From the NCBI GenBank assembly GCA_015680685.1, contig MNCI01027502.1:298811-362810 (forward strand): a DNA stretch of 64,000 nt, read 5' to 3'. The DNA is from Gnetum montanum. Taxonomy: Eukaryota; Streptophyta; Gnetopsida; Gnetales; Gnetaceae. Of this stretch, positions 10,736 to 23,469 are shown in pieces. A program made the position numbers and the translations under genes. The number at the start of each line of letters is the position of its first letter. Positions within the stretch are counted from its first letter, which is position 1. The notes beneath the pieces were generated by a model that made no database searches, was not told the origin of the DNA, and saw nothing but the letters and a program-made list of their open reading frames with translations.

Positions 10736-11145
10736 GACAAATCTTTCTACATCTAGCCACTTCAAACATGTCCATTGCTACTTTGATATGCTAAAAGAGG
10801 AATGATGGTTCTAAAATCCCTATCTACTACCTAAGTCATGCATTGGTAGCCTACGAAGCAAAATACAATGAAGTAAAGAAAAATTGTCTTGCTTTAATGT
10901 TCATGCTTAAAAAGTGGAGGCATTACTTGTTTCGTAGCCAAGTAAACATTATTTTCAAGAATAACATACTTCAAGCTATTACAACCAATATATACAAAAG
11001 CAGTAGGATGGCCCGATGGAAAGCCATAACCATGGAATTAAATATACACTATGTAGCACAATCATCTATAAAGGGGCAAGCAATAGCTACGCAACTTACG
11101 GCTTCACCTACCAATGACTAGGTAGTGATAGAACCTAAGTTTCTA
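10736..11145 (+). pseudogene. RNase H (first, LTR-retrotransposon type) of element B
   Basis: It continues from RT. The open part (10843-11121) reads YEAKYNEVKKNCLALMFMLK and WRHYLFRSQVNIIFKNN, the helix and strand around the second catalytic acidic residue, then MARWKAITMELNIHYVAQSS. The first part, around 10740-10840, is damaged by a stop and a frameshift. It would remove the RNA template during cDNA synthesis. A second RNase H follows directly, which is characteristic of Tat elements. Confidence 0.75.
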
Positions 11146-11189
11146 GATGAGCACATTAGTATCATAAGCCCAATACCTACAGACTTTGA

Positions 11190-11490
11190 AGCCATCCTAG
11201 ATTTTGATGGTGCCTCAACTACATAAGGTGGTAGTGCTACCGCTATTCTTACATTTCCCTCTAGGGAGATTCGACCTTTTACATATCATTTCATGTTTCT
11301 TTGCATGAACAATGTAGTAGAATATGAAGGTCTTCTTAGGGACATTCTAGTAGCTCAAGAGGCAGGAATCCAAAACTTAGCAATTAGAGGTAACTCACAA
11401 TTAGTCATTAATCAAGTTACAGAGGTGTTCACTTGTAAGGCACAACATTTACAACCTTACTATCATTTAGCCAAACATTTGCTAAAGTAA
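11190..11490 (+). pseudogene. Second, archaeal-type RNase H of element B
   Basis: It reads LDFDGASTT, a stop, GGSATAILTFPS, then NVVEYEGLLRDILVAQEAGI and LAIRGNSQLVINQV. These match the archaeal-type RNase H that Tat retrotransposons gained as an extra domain: first Asp in DFDGAS, Glu in EYEGLL, third Asp normally in GDSQLV. Here the third is Asn (GNSQLV). The last catalytic Asp (ADALA) lies at about 11540, just ahead of integrase. It is the best single marker placing B in the Tat clade. Confidence 0.8.
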
Positions 11491-11499
11491 TTTGCAACC

Positions 11500-12909
11500 T
11501 TGAATGTCCAATACGTACCGCGCAATGAAAATACTATAGCTGATGCATTAGCCATGTTGGCCTTGAGTGTGTCGCCACACATGTTTGTCACCTTACCTGT
11601 TGTGATAGTGAAATGCACCGACCCCATCATTCACATGGTAAATATCATTTTTGTAAGTGTAGTACATACTCAAGAATGGTATGATGACATTAAAACATAC
11701 CTCCAACATGGCAAACCCCCATACAACTTGACACCTGCCCAAAGGGACATAATACAGAAGCGAGCATGGAAATATGTCCTCATAGGAGACAACACTTTAT
11801 GCAAACATTCTTATGATGGGATATTGCTAGTTTTTGTTAATGGGTCTGAAGCTCAAAATTTTTTTGATCAAGTCCATGAGGGACTATGCAGAGGGCATAT
11901 AGCTCCTAGGGCTATGGCAACAAAAATTAGGGATCTGGGCTACTACTGGTCTCACATGGAATGCGATTGTGTTGCCAAAGTAAGGACATGCGATGTATGT
12001 TAACGTCATGAGAACCTTATACATGTATTGCCTACTAAATTACATACCATGAAGATCACATGGCCTTTCCAACATTGGGGATTTGATATCATAGGATCCA
12101 TTACACCTAAGTTTTTTGCAGGGCATAGTTTCATTATTACTGCAACTGAGTACTTTACAAAATGGGTAGAATCTATTCCTCTCAAAAAGACCACATCCCA
12201 ACAGGTTTGCAAGTTCATTTTGGACAACATAGTGACACAATTTGGCCATCCCATGACTATTGTTATCGACAACAAGCCACAATTCAGTAGTGTAGAAACC
12301 AAAGCCTTTTGCGAAAGTCTTGGTATCAAACATTCTTTCTCATTGCCATATTACCACCAGGAAAATGGCCAAGAAGAGTTTACTAATAAATTCATCATCA
12401 ACCTTTTGAAAAGGATGCTTAGCAATAGCAAGAGGTGATGGCATGAACAAATCCTCTATGTGCTTTGGGCTTATCGCACGACATGTAGGACAACTATAGG
12501 TAAGACCCCGTATAGTCTTGTATATGGATCTGAAGTAGTGTTATCTCTTAAATTGTAGGTCTTGTTGCTTTGAATGATCCTTTCAAAGGTCACAAATGAG
12601 GCTTAAAACAACAAGTCAAGGATCATTAACCTTGACTCTATAGAGGAGGAGTATACCCAAACACTTAACAACATTAAGTGGTACCATGACAAGCAATGAT
12701 AGAAACATCACTACAATTTGCACCAATGATTGATCAAAAAGGGGAACTTAGTCCTCAAGGCCATTCATGAACCCATGAGAAAATTCTTAGCCAGCCAAGA
12801 AGGCCCCTTTGTAGTTACAAAATCCTATGAGAATGGGGCATTCAAGTTGGCTGACATAGACATCAACGAATTCCCAAATCCTGTCAACCATTTGTACCTG
12901 AAGCCATAG
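11500..12909 (+). pseudogene. Integrase of element B
   Basis: Two long open pieces, 11500-12003 and 12028-12438, are separated by a TAA at 12001. The zinc-binding N-domain reads HEGLCRGHIAPRAM, then YYWSHMECDC and CDVC. The catalytic core has HWGFDIIGSI (Asp), TIVIDNKPQF (Asp) and HQENGQEEFTNK (Glu), so the DDE triad is still present. The C-terminal part (12439-12909) is decayed and reads WAYRTTCRTTIGKTPYSLVY, then EGPFVVTKSYENGAFKLADI and NPVNHLYLKP. It would insert cDNA into the genome. The same C-terminal end is the only pol remnant in element D. Confidence 0.85.
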
Positions 12910-12960
12910 TATTTCTAACATGCAGGATTACATTGAATATGAAGCAAGGTAAGAAAATAG

Positions 12961-13355
12961 TTTACTAAGACTATAAACTGACATAGATAGTCTGATATGA
13001 CTATAAACAGGCATAGATCATCTACTACGATGTAAAATTAGTGCAGAACATATGCTATGATGTTAAACTGGCACAACACGTCTTTTGGCCATGACATAAA
13101 ATTAGCACCCTAGCATGGTCCGCTATGACCTTAAACTGGCCATCCTCCATCCACTATGACATTAAACTAGCACAATGGTCTACTGGGATCTTAAACTAGC
13201 AGAATGATCTATTGGGACGTTAAACTAGCACAATGGTCTGTTGGGACCTTAAACTAGCACAACTCAGTCTACCTTGACCTTAAATTAGGACCACAATATG
13301 CTAGAAGTTTAAACTAGCACACCTGATGATCTACCAAGACCTAAAACTGGGTTCA
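12961..13355 (+). repeat. Module-boundary repeat cluster after integrase of B
   Basis: About a dozen units of roughly 30-35 bases with the core GGGACCTTAAACTAGCACAA, diverging at both ends of the block. Same orientation as the cluster at 9059-9385. The equivalent block of element D follows its integrase remnant at 47990-48205. Confidence 0.85.
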
Positions 13356-13379
13356 TAGTGCAACACCTCCTAGCTCAGA

Positions 13380-14786
13380 CATGTGACCTTATGAACAAGT
13401 GAGTGGGCATATCTTCGAGCTTCCTAAGAAAAATGGGGTGAAATGTGGTAGTTCTAGAATGAAGTTCACACCACCAAGGAAAAACCCTTTGGGACACATG
13501 TAGTGTTGTCATCCTTGGCATCTTGCTAATCTTTCAGAGATGCTGTATGGCATCTTGTTGACCTTCTGGAGCTATTGCCACCATCACTAATTAGTTTGGT
13601 CATAGCTCCCATCATCGGCACTCCTTGTTGGAGTCCCAAAAGAATTGTGGTGTAGCCACAGTCCTAGCATCCTCTAGCCCTCTCCATCGCTAGAGTCTAA
13701 AAAAAAGCATTCAGTTGTTAGGCTTCTCACATTGCAGCTTGATTCCATGACTCTTGCCTTTGACGGGGATTCCTGAGCAACCGCATCATCATCGCTCCTA
13801 GCCTCTTCAATGCTAATTTTTGGCAAGGTTGTTGAAGCTTTCTAGCCTACCACTACCAAAGCCTGCAGTGGCCTTCCTGCTCTAGACATTACACATGTTA
13901 GACATAGCACCTGCCATTCTGGCAATGTCTTGAGCAAACAAGACTTTGCCCTTACTTCCCTTGATGGTTTTTTTGATGGTTTTCTCTCTATTGTATTTAT
14001 AGGATAAAAGCCAAGATGGCGTCATTTAAGAACATGTTCCACCACGAGAATAAGATACTACATTATTCCAAAGTACTCGCTTTGATCAGCCTAGCTACTT
14101 GAGAGTGCATATCCTATTCTCCCTTTAGCTAACTTTATCTCCATTCCTTATACTCATAATTTCTAACATCTTCTTCTCAAGTTTTTCCAATGCATGAGAA
14201 ACCCTCTTCCACGCTCAACTTCCAAGCCCATGTTGGATGGAACATAACTCATCCTATGGGAAGCCTTTGTAGACTGGTCAAAGCTCCATAAAGATGTAAT
14301 ACAACTCATCTTGGGGAGGAAACACTTGTCCTATAGTGATGACAAGGTTGCCTTAGAATGAACATGGATGTGCAACAAAAAGCAGAAAAAATGATGAAAA
14401 ATGGTGATATATCCAATGCCCAAAACAAATGGCATAGTTACTTTGCAATTGTCTCAGATCTAAATTGACCACCCCTGAGCACTCCGATGAGAGGTTGAAA
14501 TCCAAAGAAAGAAAGACACTCATGTGCATTGAATACCTCACAAGCATTATGACAAGGGATCACACTATGATGATGACTCTCATGATAATGCATCCTGCAC
14601 CTCTCTTTTTCATTAGCCTAATTTCCTCAAACCCATTCCCTTTCTCTATCTTACTTAGCTTTCCTAGCACTCCAAAGCATAGCAAAGCATTATCTAAGTA
14701 GGCACTAACAAATGGTGTGGGTGTTGCATTTAGCATGGTGTTTCATTTTATTTGTTGACATCTCTCGGGTAGATCCTCCGGATGTA
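13380..14786 (+). other. 3' non-coding module of element B
   Basis: About 1.4 kb between the repeat cluster and the polypurine tract. No credible ORF is seen on either strand. Parts align by eye with 48340-49360 of element D (for example the sentences around TTCTAGAATG and GATGCTGTATGGCATC), so it is a normal non-coding part of this family. Confidence 0.7.
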
Positions 14787-14800
14787 AACAAAGAGGGACC
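14787..14800 (+). other. Polypurine tract of B
   Basis: AACAAAGAGGGACC lies directly before the LTR start TGAAAC at 14803. Element D has GACAAAGAGGGGCC in the same place (49361-49374). It is the plus-strand primer site for reverse transcription. Confidence 0.75.
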
Positions 14801-14802
14801 AT

Positions 14803-17149
14803 TGAAACAACATTAATTTTGAAACTCTCATGACTCAACTCAGTTCCAAAATTTGGGCAAGGATCTCTGCAAGCACAGTGTCAGTCTGGACTGCACAGAC
14901 AACATGGCACCCAGGACTTTAGGGCTTGCCCACCACCCTCTATAGCATAGTTAATGTAGCACCTAGTCATGAGGCCAATTTGCACGAATGAAGCACTGAA
15001 GTAGACCATGTAGTTTAGCAAATTTTCTATCTCTTGAGCTGTCAAGCTTGCTACACACTAGCATGTCCATCTTGACAAATGCCCCAGCCAACGGTCCACC
15101 CAAGCACCAAGCTAGGAGTTTTTGAAGGTGTTTAGGATGGACTAAATAGTTTGGCAAGTTTTCTAATTATGGGACATGCTACGCTACGCTACGCTATGCT
15201 ACGCTGCATAGCGTAGTAGGCCATGTGGTGACTGATCAGACACAGAAGATGCAATTGGTAGATATTCAATCCTCAAAGGTGTCTATACCACTTCATCCTT
15301 GAAGTGTGAGTAGCATAACATGAAAAGAAAACATGGCAAATGTCACAAAAGTTATCCCATTTTAGGTGCTATGTTGTGCTACACTGCACAGTGTAGAAGG
15401 ACTTGATAATCTTTTCTCAAGTTCTCTTGACATGGAGAACAAAAATGCCCATGCTTTGACCATGAAAAATGCTTGTTCTACTGCCACCTTAGAATGTGAC
15501 CAAGATCCCATGATAGAACACTTGCAAAGTGAGTCAAAATTTAGGCAAAACTGGATGCTATGCTATGCTACACTACACAATGTAGCATAGCGTAGCAGGG
15601 TGATAATGTAAGAAGATCCTCCATCAAAATGTTCCAGCAAAAAGAGTTACACTTGGCCATGCTTCAACCTCTAGGATGGCCCATCCTACTCCAGCTTCAG
15701 ATTTTGATCAAAGTTTCTTCAAAAAACATTGCAAGTTAAGCTCAAACTCATGTCAAACTAGGTGCTATGCTGCACGGCGTAGCACAACATAGCAAAGACA
15801 TCACTGTTAAAAGTGTCCCAGGGATGAAACTAGGAGATCTCAGGCTACCTCAACATGAAAAGTGTAATGGTTGGTTATTGAAATAGCTTGACTTGCCAAG
15901 CCTTGGAAGGTTATTTTCAGTTTTTGAGCAAGATTTATCCCAAAACTGGCCGCTATGCTACACTACACTACGCAGCGTAGCCTAGTGTAGCAAGCGGGTA
16001 TTCACCTTATGCCGTAATGCTGAACAGCATAAGTAGCATAACTCTTGAAAAGGAGTTGTAGGAAATCTCCAAAGCTCTAGGACTCATCATTGATGGTCAT
16101 TTCTACCCCAGCACCTCCTTGATAGCTGAGATGAGTAGTTTTCTTTGCTTGTTGCATCCCTTGTCGAGTCCCAAAATTGTCTCTATGCTTGACCCTACTT
16201 GTAAGAGAGGGGAAGATGTAGTCTCAAAGCGTAAGATTCATTTTACATCGATAATTATCATTTTCTATAAAAATATGGTAGTTCCTTGGGTACATGCAGT
16301 CTGAACAGTATGGTTACAACTTAGCTAGTTTCACTTCTAGCATCGTTCCATTCAGCATAGCACTTCAATGTAGCACCACACGTCAGTGTAGCACATCCAT
16401 GTTTATGCTCCATGGGACCCAAGACATGTGGCATCCAAACCACACCTCTCTCCTACTCTTAGCCCTATAAATATCCCAGTAAACAATGTTCAAAGGGTTG
16501 GCTTCCAAAAACAATGATGGGCTTTTTGGTAGTTGGCTTTTGGCAGTAAATTTTGGTGAAGAGATTGGCGAGCAGAAAGTTGATGAATAACAAATCCTAG
16601 CAGTAGCACTTCCTAGATCTCTCCTCAACCAAGTGTGGTAGCGCTTAGCCTAGCAACCATCAGCTCTTCAATTCCTGTTAGCATCCCATTGGCAGCAATC
16701 CAGGAGCTCTGACCATATCATTCTGCTGTTAGCTGTGCCTATCCAGTACTGCACACCAATTGTACACATTCATTAGCCAAACAAAGATTAGACCCCTCTA
16801 TTTTTTGGTGGTGCATTCTCTCACCCAAAATCTCATTCCATTTTTGCTATTACATATATGTTGCATCTCTGTGTACTTGTTCATGCTTATTATCATGATT
16901 ACATACTTTGATGAATTTCTATTATCGTGCACCTCTCATTTTCTTCCATTTCAACCTTAGCATGTTATGTTTTAAAACCACTATTTGCATATGGTTATTG
17001 TACATCACGTAAGTCCCTGTCTGATTGACCAGACTATTCAGGGCACCCTGTTTTCGTTTCTCTAGCACGGCCCTCGCACGGATCTGGGGTTAGGTTGTAT
17101 GCCCGATAACCTCTCGGTGTTCTAGCCACCAATGTTTTTAGACATAACA
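14803..17149 (+). mobile_element. 3' LTR of element B (group 2)
   Basis: It starts TGAAACAACATTAATTTTG after the polypurine tract and ends in ATAACA at 17149. It aligns in pieces with the two LTRs of element D, including the promoter region near 16440-16500 and the TAACCTCTCGGTGTT block near 17107. A TATAAATA box is at 16466-16473. It carries at least five GCTATGCTACGC/GCGTAGCATAGC hairpin-forming clusters (15178, 15371, 15557, 15765, 15953). At about 2.35 kb it is longer than the D LTRs. No 5' LTR remains, because the left part of B is missing. Small ORFs here are chance. Confidence 0.8.
16466..16473 (+). promoter_or_regulatory. TATA box of the LTR of B
   Basis: TATAAATA in CCCTATAAATATCCC, preceded by GACATGTGGCATCCAAAC, a block also found upstream of the TATA boxes in both LTRs of D (37113 and 50491). 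Confidence 0.7.
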
Positions 17150-17247
17150 TAGGGGTACCTTGCTACTCATCAATTGGCCACCAGAATCAAACCCATGACT
17201 AGGAGTTTCCAAATCAACTACTTTACGACTAGGCTAACACCTTATTA
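17150..17247 (-). mobile_element. tRNA-derived SINE-like sequence joined to a group 1 LTR-end relic
   Basis: On the minus strand 17247 to 17170 reads like a tRNA-derived SINE head: GTGTTAGCCTAGTCGTAAAG resembles a pol III box A and GGGTTTGATTCTGG a box B, about 45 bases apart. The adjoining 17150-17175 (plus strand GGGGTACCTTGCTACTCATC) matches the 3' terminus of the group 1 LTR at 976-994. Whether the SINE used an LTR end as its tail or simply landed beside it is unclear. Confidence 0.45.
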
Positions 17248-17280
17248 AGGGATTATCAAAACAAAGCTTTATGTGTAGGT

Positions 17281-17345
17281 ACTAAGGTGTTAGCCTAGTT
17301 GTAAGAAACTTGATTAGAAAAATCTAATTTATAGGTTTACTTTTG
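17281..17345 (+). mobile_element. Second SINE-like head in inverse orientation
   Basis: AAGGTGTTAGCCTAGTTGTA repeats the head of the preceding sequence on the opposite strand, about 35 bases away, so the two form a hairpin-like pair. Box B is poor here (ATAGGTTTACTTTTGG). Either a second degenerate SINE or an inverted duplication of the first. Confidence 0.35.
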
Positions 17346-20300
17346 GGAGATATTATTGAATTACAAATGTCTAATTTGACTATATATCTTGAGGGTAAAT
17401 ATTATTAAAAAAAGGTTTCAATTTTTGAGAACTTTCCTCTACTAAAAAAAACTCTACATGTACTCCCAAATCATGCATATAGGTAATAAAATAATTTTAT
17501 ATAACCTTAGTGATGCGTTAGTAATAATATAAAAATGCCTTAAGTATAGTTGAAACTTACAACCTCTTATATATAAAAATCTAATGTAACTTTAGTAAAG
17601 CTTGGGTGATATATTACTTGATTACTTAGAGCATGAGGTTGCAAGTTATAGGTTTGATTTCAATAGATATGTTGATATGGCACACCTCTGTGTTTCATCT
17701 AAGTTCTACAAATATTTCATATTGGTTTGAAGTATTTTACATGTAAAGTAATAGGTCTTTTGCAAACCATTATTTTCAACTTTTTCTACATTAACAACTT
17801 TGTATGCTCCTTAATCATTAATTACATAATATTTCTTAGCTATAAAAGAATTGAAAAAGGATGTGAGGTGAAAAAAAATATAGTCAAATTCTACTTTAAT
17901 TTATTTGAAATTATTACTTTATTTTCCAATGAGAGATTATTACATTGCTAAGAAATCTTTAGTGTATTCCAATGCATCCCTTCGTGGAATAAAGAATAAT
18001 TCTCAAAGGAAATAGACAAATAATTAGAGATATTTAGAATGATTAACATCAAAAGATTTGGAAAATTTCTCTAAACATAATAAAAGAAATAAATTTCCAT
18101 TTTTATTTATCTATTTTAATTGCATTTCAATAATTCAATATCTCATTAATTTCAATTTTTTTTAAATTTCATACCATCTTCATTATCATTCAAAAGAAGA
18201 AAGAAGAAGATCTTATTGGAGATAAATATTCAGTGTTATTTCTTGTTTTTTTAAATGATTGTTATAGGTTTGAGAAAAATTCAAACTTAAAGAATGACTT
18301 TCTTGGCCATCCAAGAATCCAACAAAGATAATCAAGAGAAAGTTATACTAAAAATTTATTTTAGCCTTAGAATTTCTATAAAGGCCTTCCAAGCTTAGCT
18401 AATTTAGATTGCTCTTGCTACTCTTCAACATTCTCATAACATGATTTGACATTACTTCAAGTATCAAAGTAGTTTTAAAGAATTGAAACTAAAGCTTGGG
18501 TAAAATTGATGAAATTTTTCTATCTCCCTATGAATGTTGGTGTCACCTATCTCATGTTTAGCTTTGCCTAGTTTACATGATCAAAATCACCAAAAATAAA
18601 CTCTAGATGAACTCCATGTAAACTTTTCTTAGCTCTAAGGTCAAATTTGATAATTCTAACCTATAAATATGGGATCAAAAACTCATATTTTGGAATTGAT
18701 TTCTTGAAATCTAGAGTACTTTTCAAGATTTCAAGAGATTAGGAGCACAAGCATCAAGTATTCCAACATCTCTTGTATGGTTCACAACCATTGTGATTCC
18801 TTCCACGGACATAACACTAATGCTAATGAAATGTCAAAATCAGCATTAATTAAGCAACATCATCATCAACATCTCATACTTATAATTTTTTACCTTGAAC
18901 ATTAGTTTCTAGAGTTAGAATCTTTTTAGCTACAACATCAGTCCTAGGATACTTAGCCAAGACAACCCTATTTTGGTCCTACATCAATTTTAGATAGCAT
19001 CTATAGCTTTCCCATCCATATACCCATCCTTCAAATGTTCAATTTCAGCCTACAAACCCACATTTTCCCCTAAAAATTTGGTTCTTGTTGATGACTTTAT
19101 TTCACTTGTATTTTAAGTAACAATTGTGATTTGATCTTCCATAGAAGACAACAACTTTTTTTTGAGTAATAAAGCACTTTTATTTATTTGGGAAGGGAAC
19201 TAAAACCCTTTTCCCCATATCATAGCTTCTTATAATTTATTATTTTATCTCTTTTATTTACATTTTTACATTTAGAATCTATTTTATTGCTCATAGGTTA
19301 TTACATAGTTTATTATTCATTGATAAATACATAGTCAATTTTGGCATTTAATTCTAATGATTTTATCATTATCCTATCATTTCTAGTTCAAATGTGCTAG
19401 GATAAGTACAAATTCGATTAGTGATTTGTGTCCCATCATCTCATTATCATTGGGTTATTGAAGGTCACATTAAATCAAAGATCATTTGTGACCATGGATT
19501 AAGTGCTTTAATACTTAAGTTCTGGAGGTGTTCTTGAAGGATTAAGAAAGAATAATTTTGCAAGAACATTTTTGACATTAGAAGGATGGCTAATAGGATT
19601 TTTAGTATCTCGAACCTATCACCTAGTGGGCTATAGGTTCATTTTGGCACTTATAATTTTTCTTACTCTTCTCAATGTTTTACTTAATTTTATTTTTTCA
19701 TTTATACTTGATCTTGTTTTCCTATAAGTATGTATGTAGGAGAAAATTTTTGACACCATGTCTAGCCAAGGTTTCGAATTCTCTCATACCTCCCAAGTTC
19801 ATAAATTCATGAAAGCATGAAAGGCATATGCTCTTGCGACATACGTAACTTAGAATGACTACAAGGTTACATGTTTCAAACAAGAACTAAATATAGTACT
19901 CTCTAATAATGAGCTAAGAAGAATGATTACCAATGAAAAAAATCAATGATTTAGGATCATTCTTGTTGAATCCAAGTCATCTCATTGAGCTAATTTAGTT
20001 TGAACAAGTTACACTGGTAGAGTACCTGGTCACCAAAAATAAATTTTAGAAAATTACAAGCATTGAAATTTAATAGATATGGGCTATTAAGGATCACCTT
20101 GTGAAAAATCCCAATATCATTGTTAGTAGTAGGAATTACTAATTCCAAGGGTAGTATTGTGAGAAAAGTGGTAATATTAGCATCCACAATGGTAATGAGG
20201 AGGAACATCTCCATGTTTCTTTGCCTCCAGATCCCTTCCACCAATCACCAAGTTCCATTTTATAGCACGTGAATCTAATTAGCTTCACCAATCCATTTTC

Positions 20301-21000
20301 CATGCTTTCACCTTAAGTTGTTACTCTCACAACATCTATTTTAGTTAATCTCACTATTATAGCTCCACCTAGAACTAAACTATTTCCTACCTATAATTTA
20401 TTCCCAAGAAAAACTACATATAATTTTATTCTACCAACACTAGTACAAGGTCTTCACCAACCACTTCATCCTTTTCAAACCTTATTTCACATAGTCTCAA
20501 TGCAATGATCACATGTTTTCTTACCTTTTCTATCATCTACATATCTTATTGCTTACTATCCTATTATGCCATTAATTTTGATGTCTACTATGATATCTAT
20601 TTAACTAATCCTACCCTCTCATAATCCCATTCCAAGTAATACTACTTATAATATCCCAATAATGGTTACATGAGCCTAGGGCATGTAGGGAAAGCTAGGA
20701 ATGGATGCTTATCACCATAGGATAGGATAGATATGCAATTCTATTATCACCTAGATTTAGACTTTATTCTCATTTTCATTATAGAAACACTCAAGATTAA
20801 TTTGAGCTCACAACATCATGATATCATATACCTTATCAAGAGTTAAATCATACTACTTGCACTCAGTAACTCAATGTGAGACGACAATGATCATGAACCA
20901 ACTATTAACCACTAGCATAGTTACATTGTCCATCCATAGATTACAATTTAGTTATGCTTGAATGCTCATAACTTGTATGGTGGAGTGTTGGAACACCAAC
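17346..21000. other. AT-rich non-coding stretch; probably includes the 5' LTR of element C
   Basis: No coding region is seen on either strand. A TATA-like CCTATAAATATGGG lies at 18660-18673, and a SINE-like box B phrase (GGTTTGATTTCAATAG) at 17652-17667. The right end near 21009 is an LTR terminus by its primer site. I could not find where this LTR begins, and the rest may be other decayed repeats. Confidence 0.4.
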
Positions 21001-21010
21001 TACTCAACAT

Positions 21011-21030
21011 TGGCACCATTACCATGGATG
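21011..21030 (+). other. Primer-binding site of element C
   Basis: TGGCACCATTACCATGGATG follows an LTR end in CTCAACA at 21009. It is a decayed form of the tRNA-Asp complement seen in element A at 997, in the same relation to the LTR end. Confidence 0.6.
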
Positions 21031-21158
21031 TGTCAATGTCTTCTTAGTAGTTAATTTTAAAAGAGTTTGTTGTATTAATAATTACAAAGTCTATCTTTCA
21101 TACTTGAATCAATTCTTTTAACATACATGCACATACTTAAAAACATAAAAAATGTAAT

Positions 21159-23100
21159 ATGGCTTCTACACTTAAGGAGAAATCACCACCTGTGAATGAA
21201 TTTAATAAGAGTCATGATAGGGAATATAATAAAGAATGCTAAAGTTTTTCCATAAAAACTAGAATCTCATACACTCACACTGATCCATATGATCTTGATT
21301 TCACATTTGTATTTTTCCAGGATGAAAAACTAATGTGGAGAGATTTATAGGACAACATTGTTTTTCCTTGAAAATGTTTTACACAATCTATGTTGCAAGA
21401 AATCCTCGTAAGGTCAAACCTTGACCATGTACAAGAAGGGTACCACATCCCAAAGCACATGACTAAGTCATACCAACCAACAATAGCCTAGGTAAGAAGG
21501 GATGTTGCTATGGAGACAAGACATGAGCTTGATAAAGGAAAGAAAGTACCACAAATGGTTTTCCTAGAGGAAAGAGATGAGGCCATGTTTCACATAGAGC
21601 AATACTATCATACCCATGGATCTCAATCTTAAGCATCAGTCATTTGTATTGAAAATCCCATCAAGATAAAATTACATTCAATTCTTGTAGAAACACCTAG
21701 AGGAGACATGGAAGACTCTAGAATCAGGAGGAACTCTAGATAAAAAGGGATGAATCAAGGAGTTATAAAAGGAGAACTAGTTAGAACAATTCTCCAACTT
21801 CTTCCTCTTCCTCACACTCCTTTCAAGATTATGGCAAGAGAGAAATACAAATGAGAGATCATGATAGAAAAAAATGAAGGAATCTTAAGAGATATAAGGA
21901 TCAAAGAAGACATCCTAATGATGAAAAAGATGATTATGAGAAAAAAAGAGAAAGAATCATGCATGAAAAGAGAGAGTATTATGAGCATCAAAGGGATCAC
22001 CATGACTACAATAGAGCTCATAGATCCAAAGATTATGTAGAACCCCTACTGGCCACTTGTAGCATGATTAATATTAGGGAAGCAATACATATTCCTATAA
22101 GGCATGTGAGAGATAGTCACATCAAGTGATTGGATATGAATAATATCTTGAAATTTGAAGTTGGATACAATGCAGATCCACAACACCATCTTCAAGCCTT
22201 CCATGATGCTTGCACCCTGCAAAACATTGAAAATGATTGGAAAAAACTAAAGTTATTTTTGAGAACACCCATAAAGAAAGTAGAGAGCTCATATAGATCC
22301 TTAGAATAAAATCTATTTAAAGATGGAGCACCATACTAGAGCTCCTTAATGAAAAACATTAAACTTATTCAAGGGTGTCTAATTTGGAAAAATAGACTTA
22401 AGGATGGAAGCAACAAACACATGAATTCCTTGATATAACAATGGGTAGATATTATTCTCTACTACAAAAGTACCTGAGCCATGATTTTTTTGGAAAAGGA
22501 ACAACTAGAACACATTGTCAATGGGCTAAGAAATAAAACAAGAGAAACCCTTAGGGTATATGCCTAAGGAAGGTTATCTAAAATGACAACTCATCATATC
22601 CAAAGACTGATAGACTATAGCAAAAAGGAAGGAGAATTAAAGAAAAGAGAATTAGCTAATGAATACAATCAAGATCTTGCAATGAGAAAAAGGGATGTGA
22701 GAATATGCAAAAGACAAGAAGAAGAAACTTTAGAGAATACAATTCAATGAAAGATTCTACCTATCCAAAAATTAGTTAATGACATTGCGACTAAGGTAGA
22801 GAAAATGTGGGACTTCATGTATGAAAAATTTACTACTGCACTCAAGATAGTAGAGGAGAAACTAAACATGTCTTGAATAAAAATAAAGAAAAGAAGAAAA
22901 GAAGAGACAATGGGAAAGAAAACTATAGAAATAAAGGAAAAGGTTCTATAGTTGAAGAATTAACATACTCTATTTTGGAAGACAATGAAGGATGAAAAGT
23001 ATGCTAATATGAACATCCTAAGGAATGTTGCCCTGTTATGGTCCATTTGCAAGAGTATAGGGCATACACACTTAATCTAAAATTTTTCAACAAACAGATG
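21159..23100 (+). pseudogene. gag of element C (decayed)
   Basis: The ATG at 21159 begins MASTLKEKSPPVNEFNKS. The same order of blocks as in A and G follows: TDPYDLDFTFVF and DEKLMWRD near 21290-21340, a Ser/Arg/Asp-rich linker near 21750-22020, then IPIRHVRDSHIK near 22092, NDWKKLKLF near 22232, GLRNKTRETLRVYA near 22525 and KKEGELKKRELANEYNQD near 22630. It ends near EHPKECCPVM at 23015. Stops and frameshifts are common. Unlike A and G, this copy has lysine and not a stop after the NDW. No protease follows; the region that holds it in A appears deleted. Confidence 0.8.
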
Positions 23101-23469
23101 TGAAGATGATTATCTTACCCACATGTAACTTTTGAAAACCTTACCAACCATCATATTATCCAAGTGAATCCTATCCTCAACAATAGAAATTATACTAGCA
23201 ATAGTGACAACAATCACAAGTGTGGGGGATGCCACAACCAAGGTTGCAATATTCATATAGGTAACCATATCCTTATGGATATTATGTTCAATGTTCAATC
23301 TCTCTGATAAACATTTTAGTCCACACCTCCTCTCACTACTATCCACTAGAATATCATAGATCCACTACTTCACAAATGGAGCCAAATTCTTATGTATCTC
23401 AACCAATAGCTAGTTCATCATTTCACACTACCAACTCCATACCACTAGTGATACCTGATCTACAAATGA

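Noticed and set aside
12006-12333. Two minus-strand ORFs of about 100 codons
   Set aside because: They are shadows of the integrase core on the plus strand, whose DDE motifs are clear.
15178-15600. CRISPR-like series of repeats and spacers
   Set aside because: The repeats are variable GCTACGC words in a plant LTR, spacing is irregular, and no cas gene is present.
23110-23346. 78-codon minus-strand ORF, Val/Ile-rich
   Set aside because: It lies in the plus-strand gag-pol interval of C, has no homologue in A or G, and its composition looks like chance.
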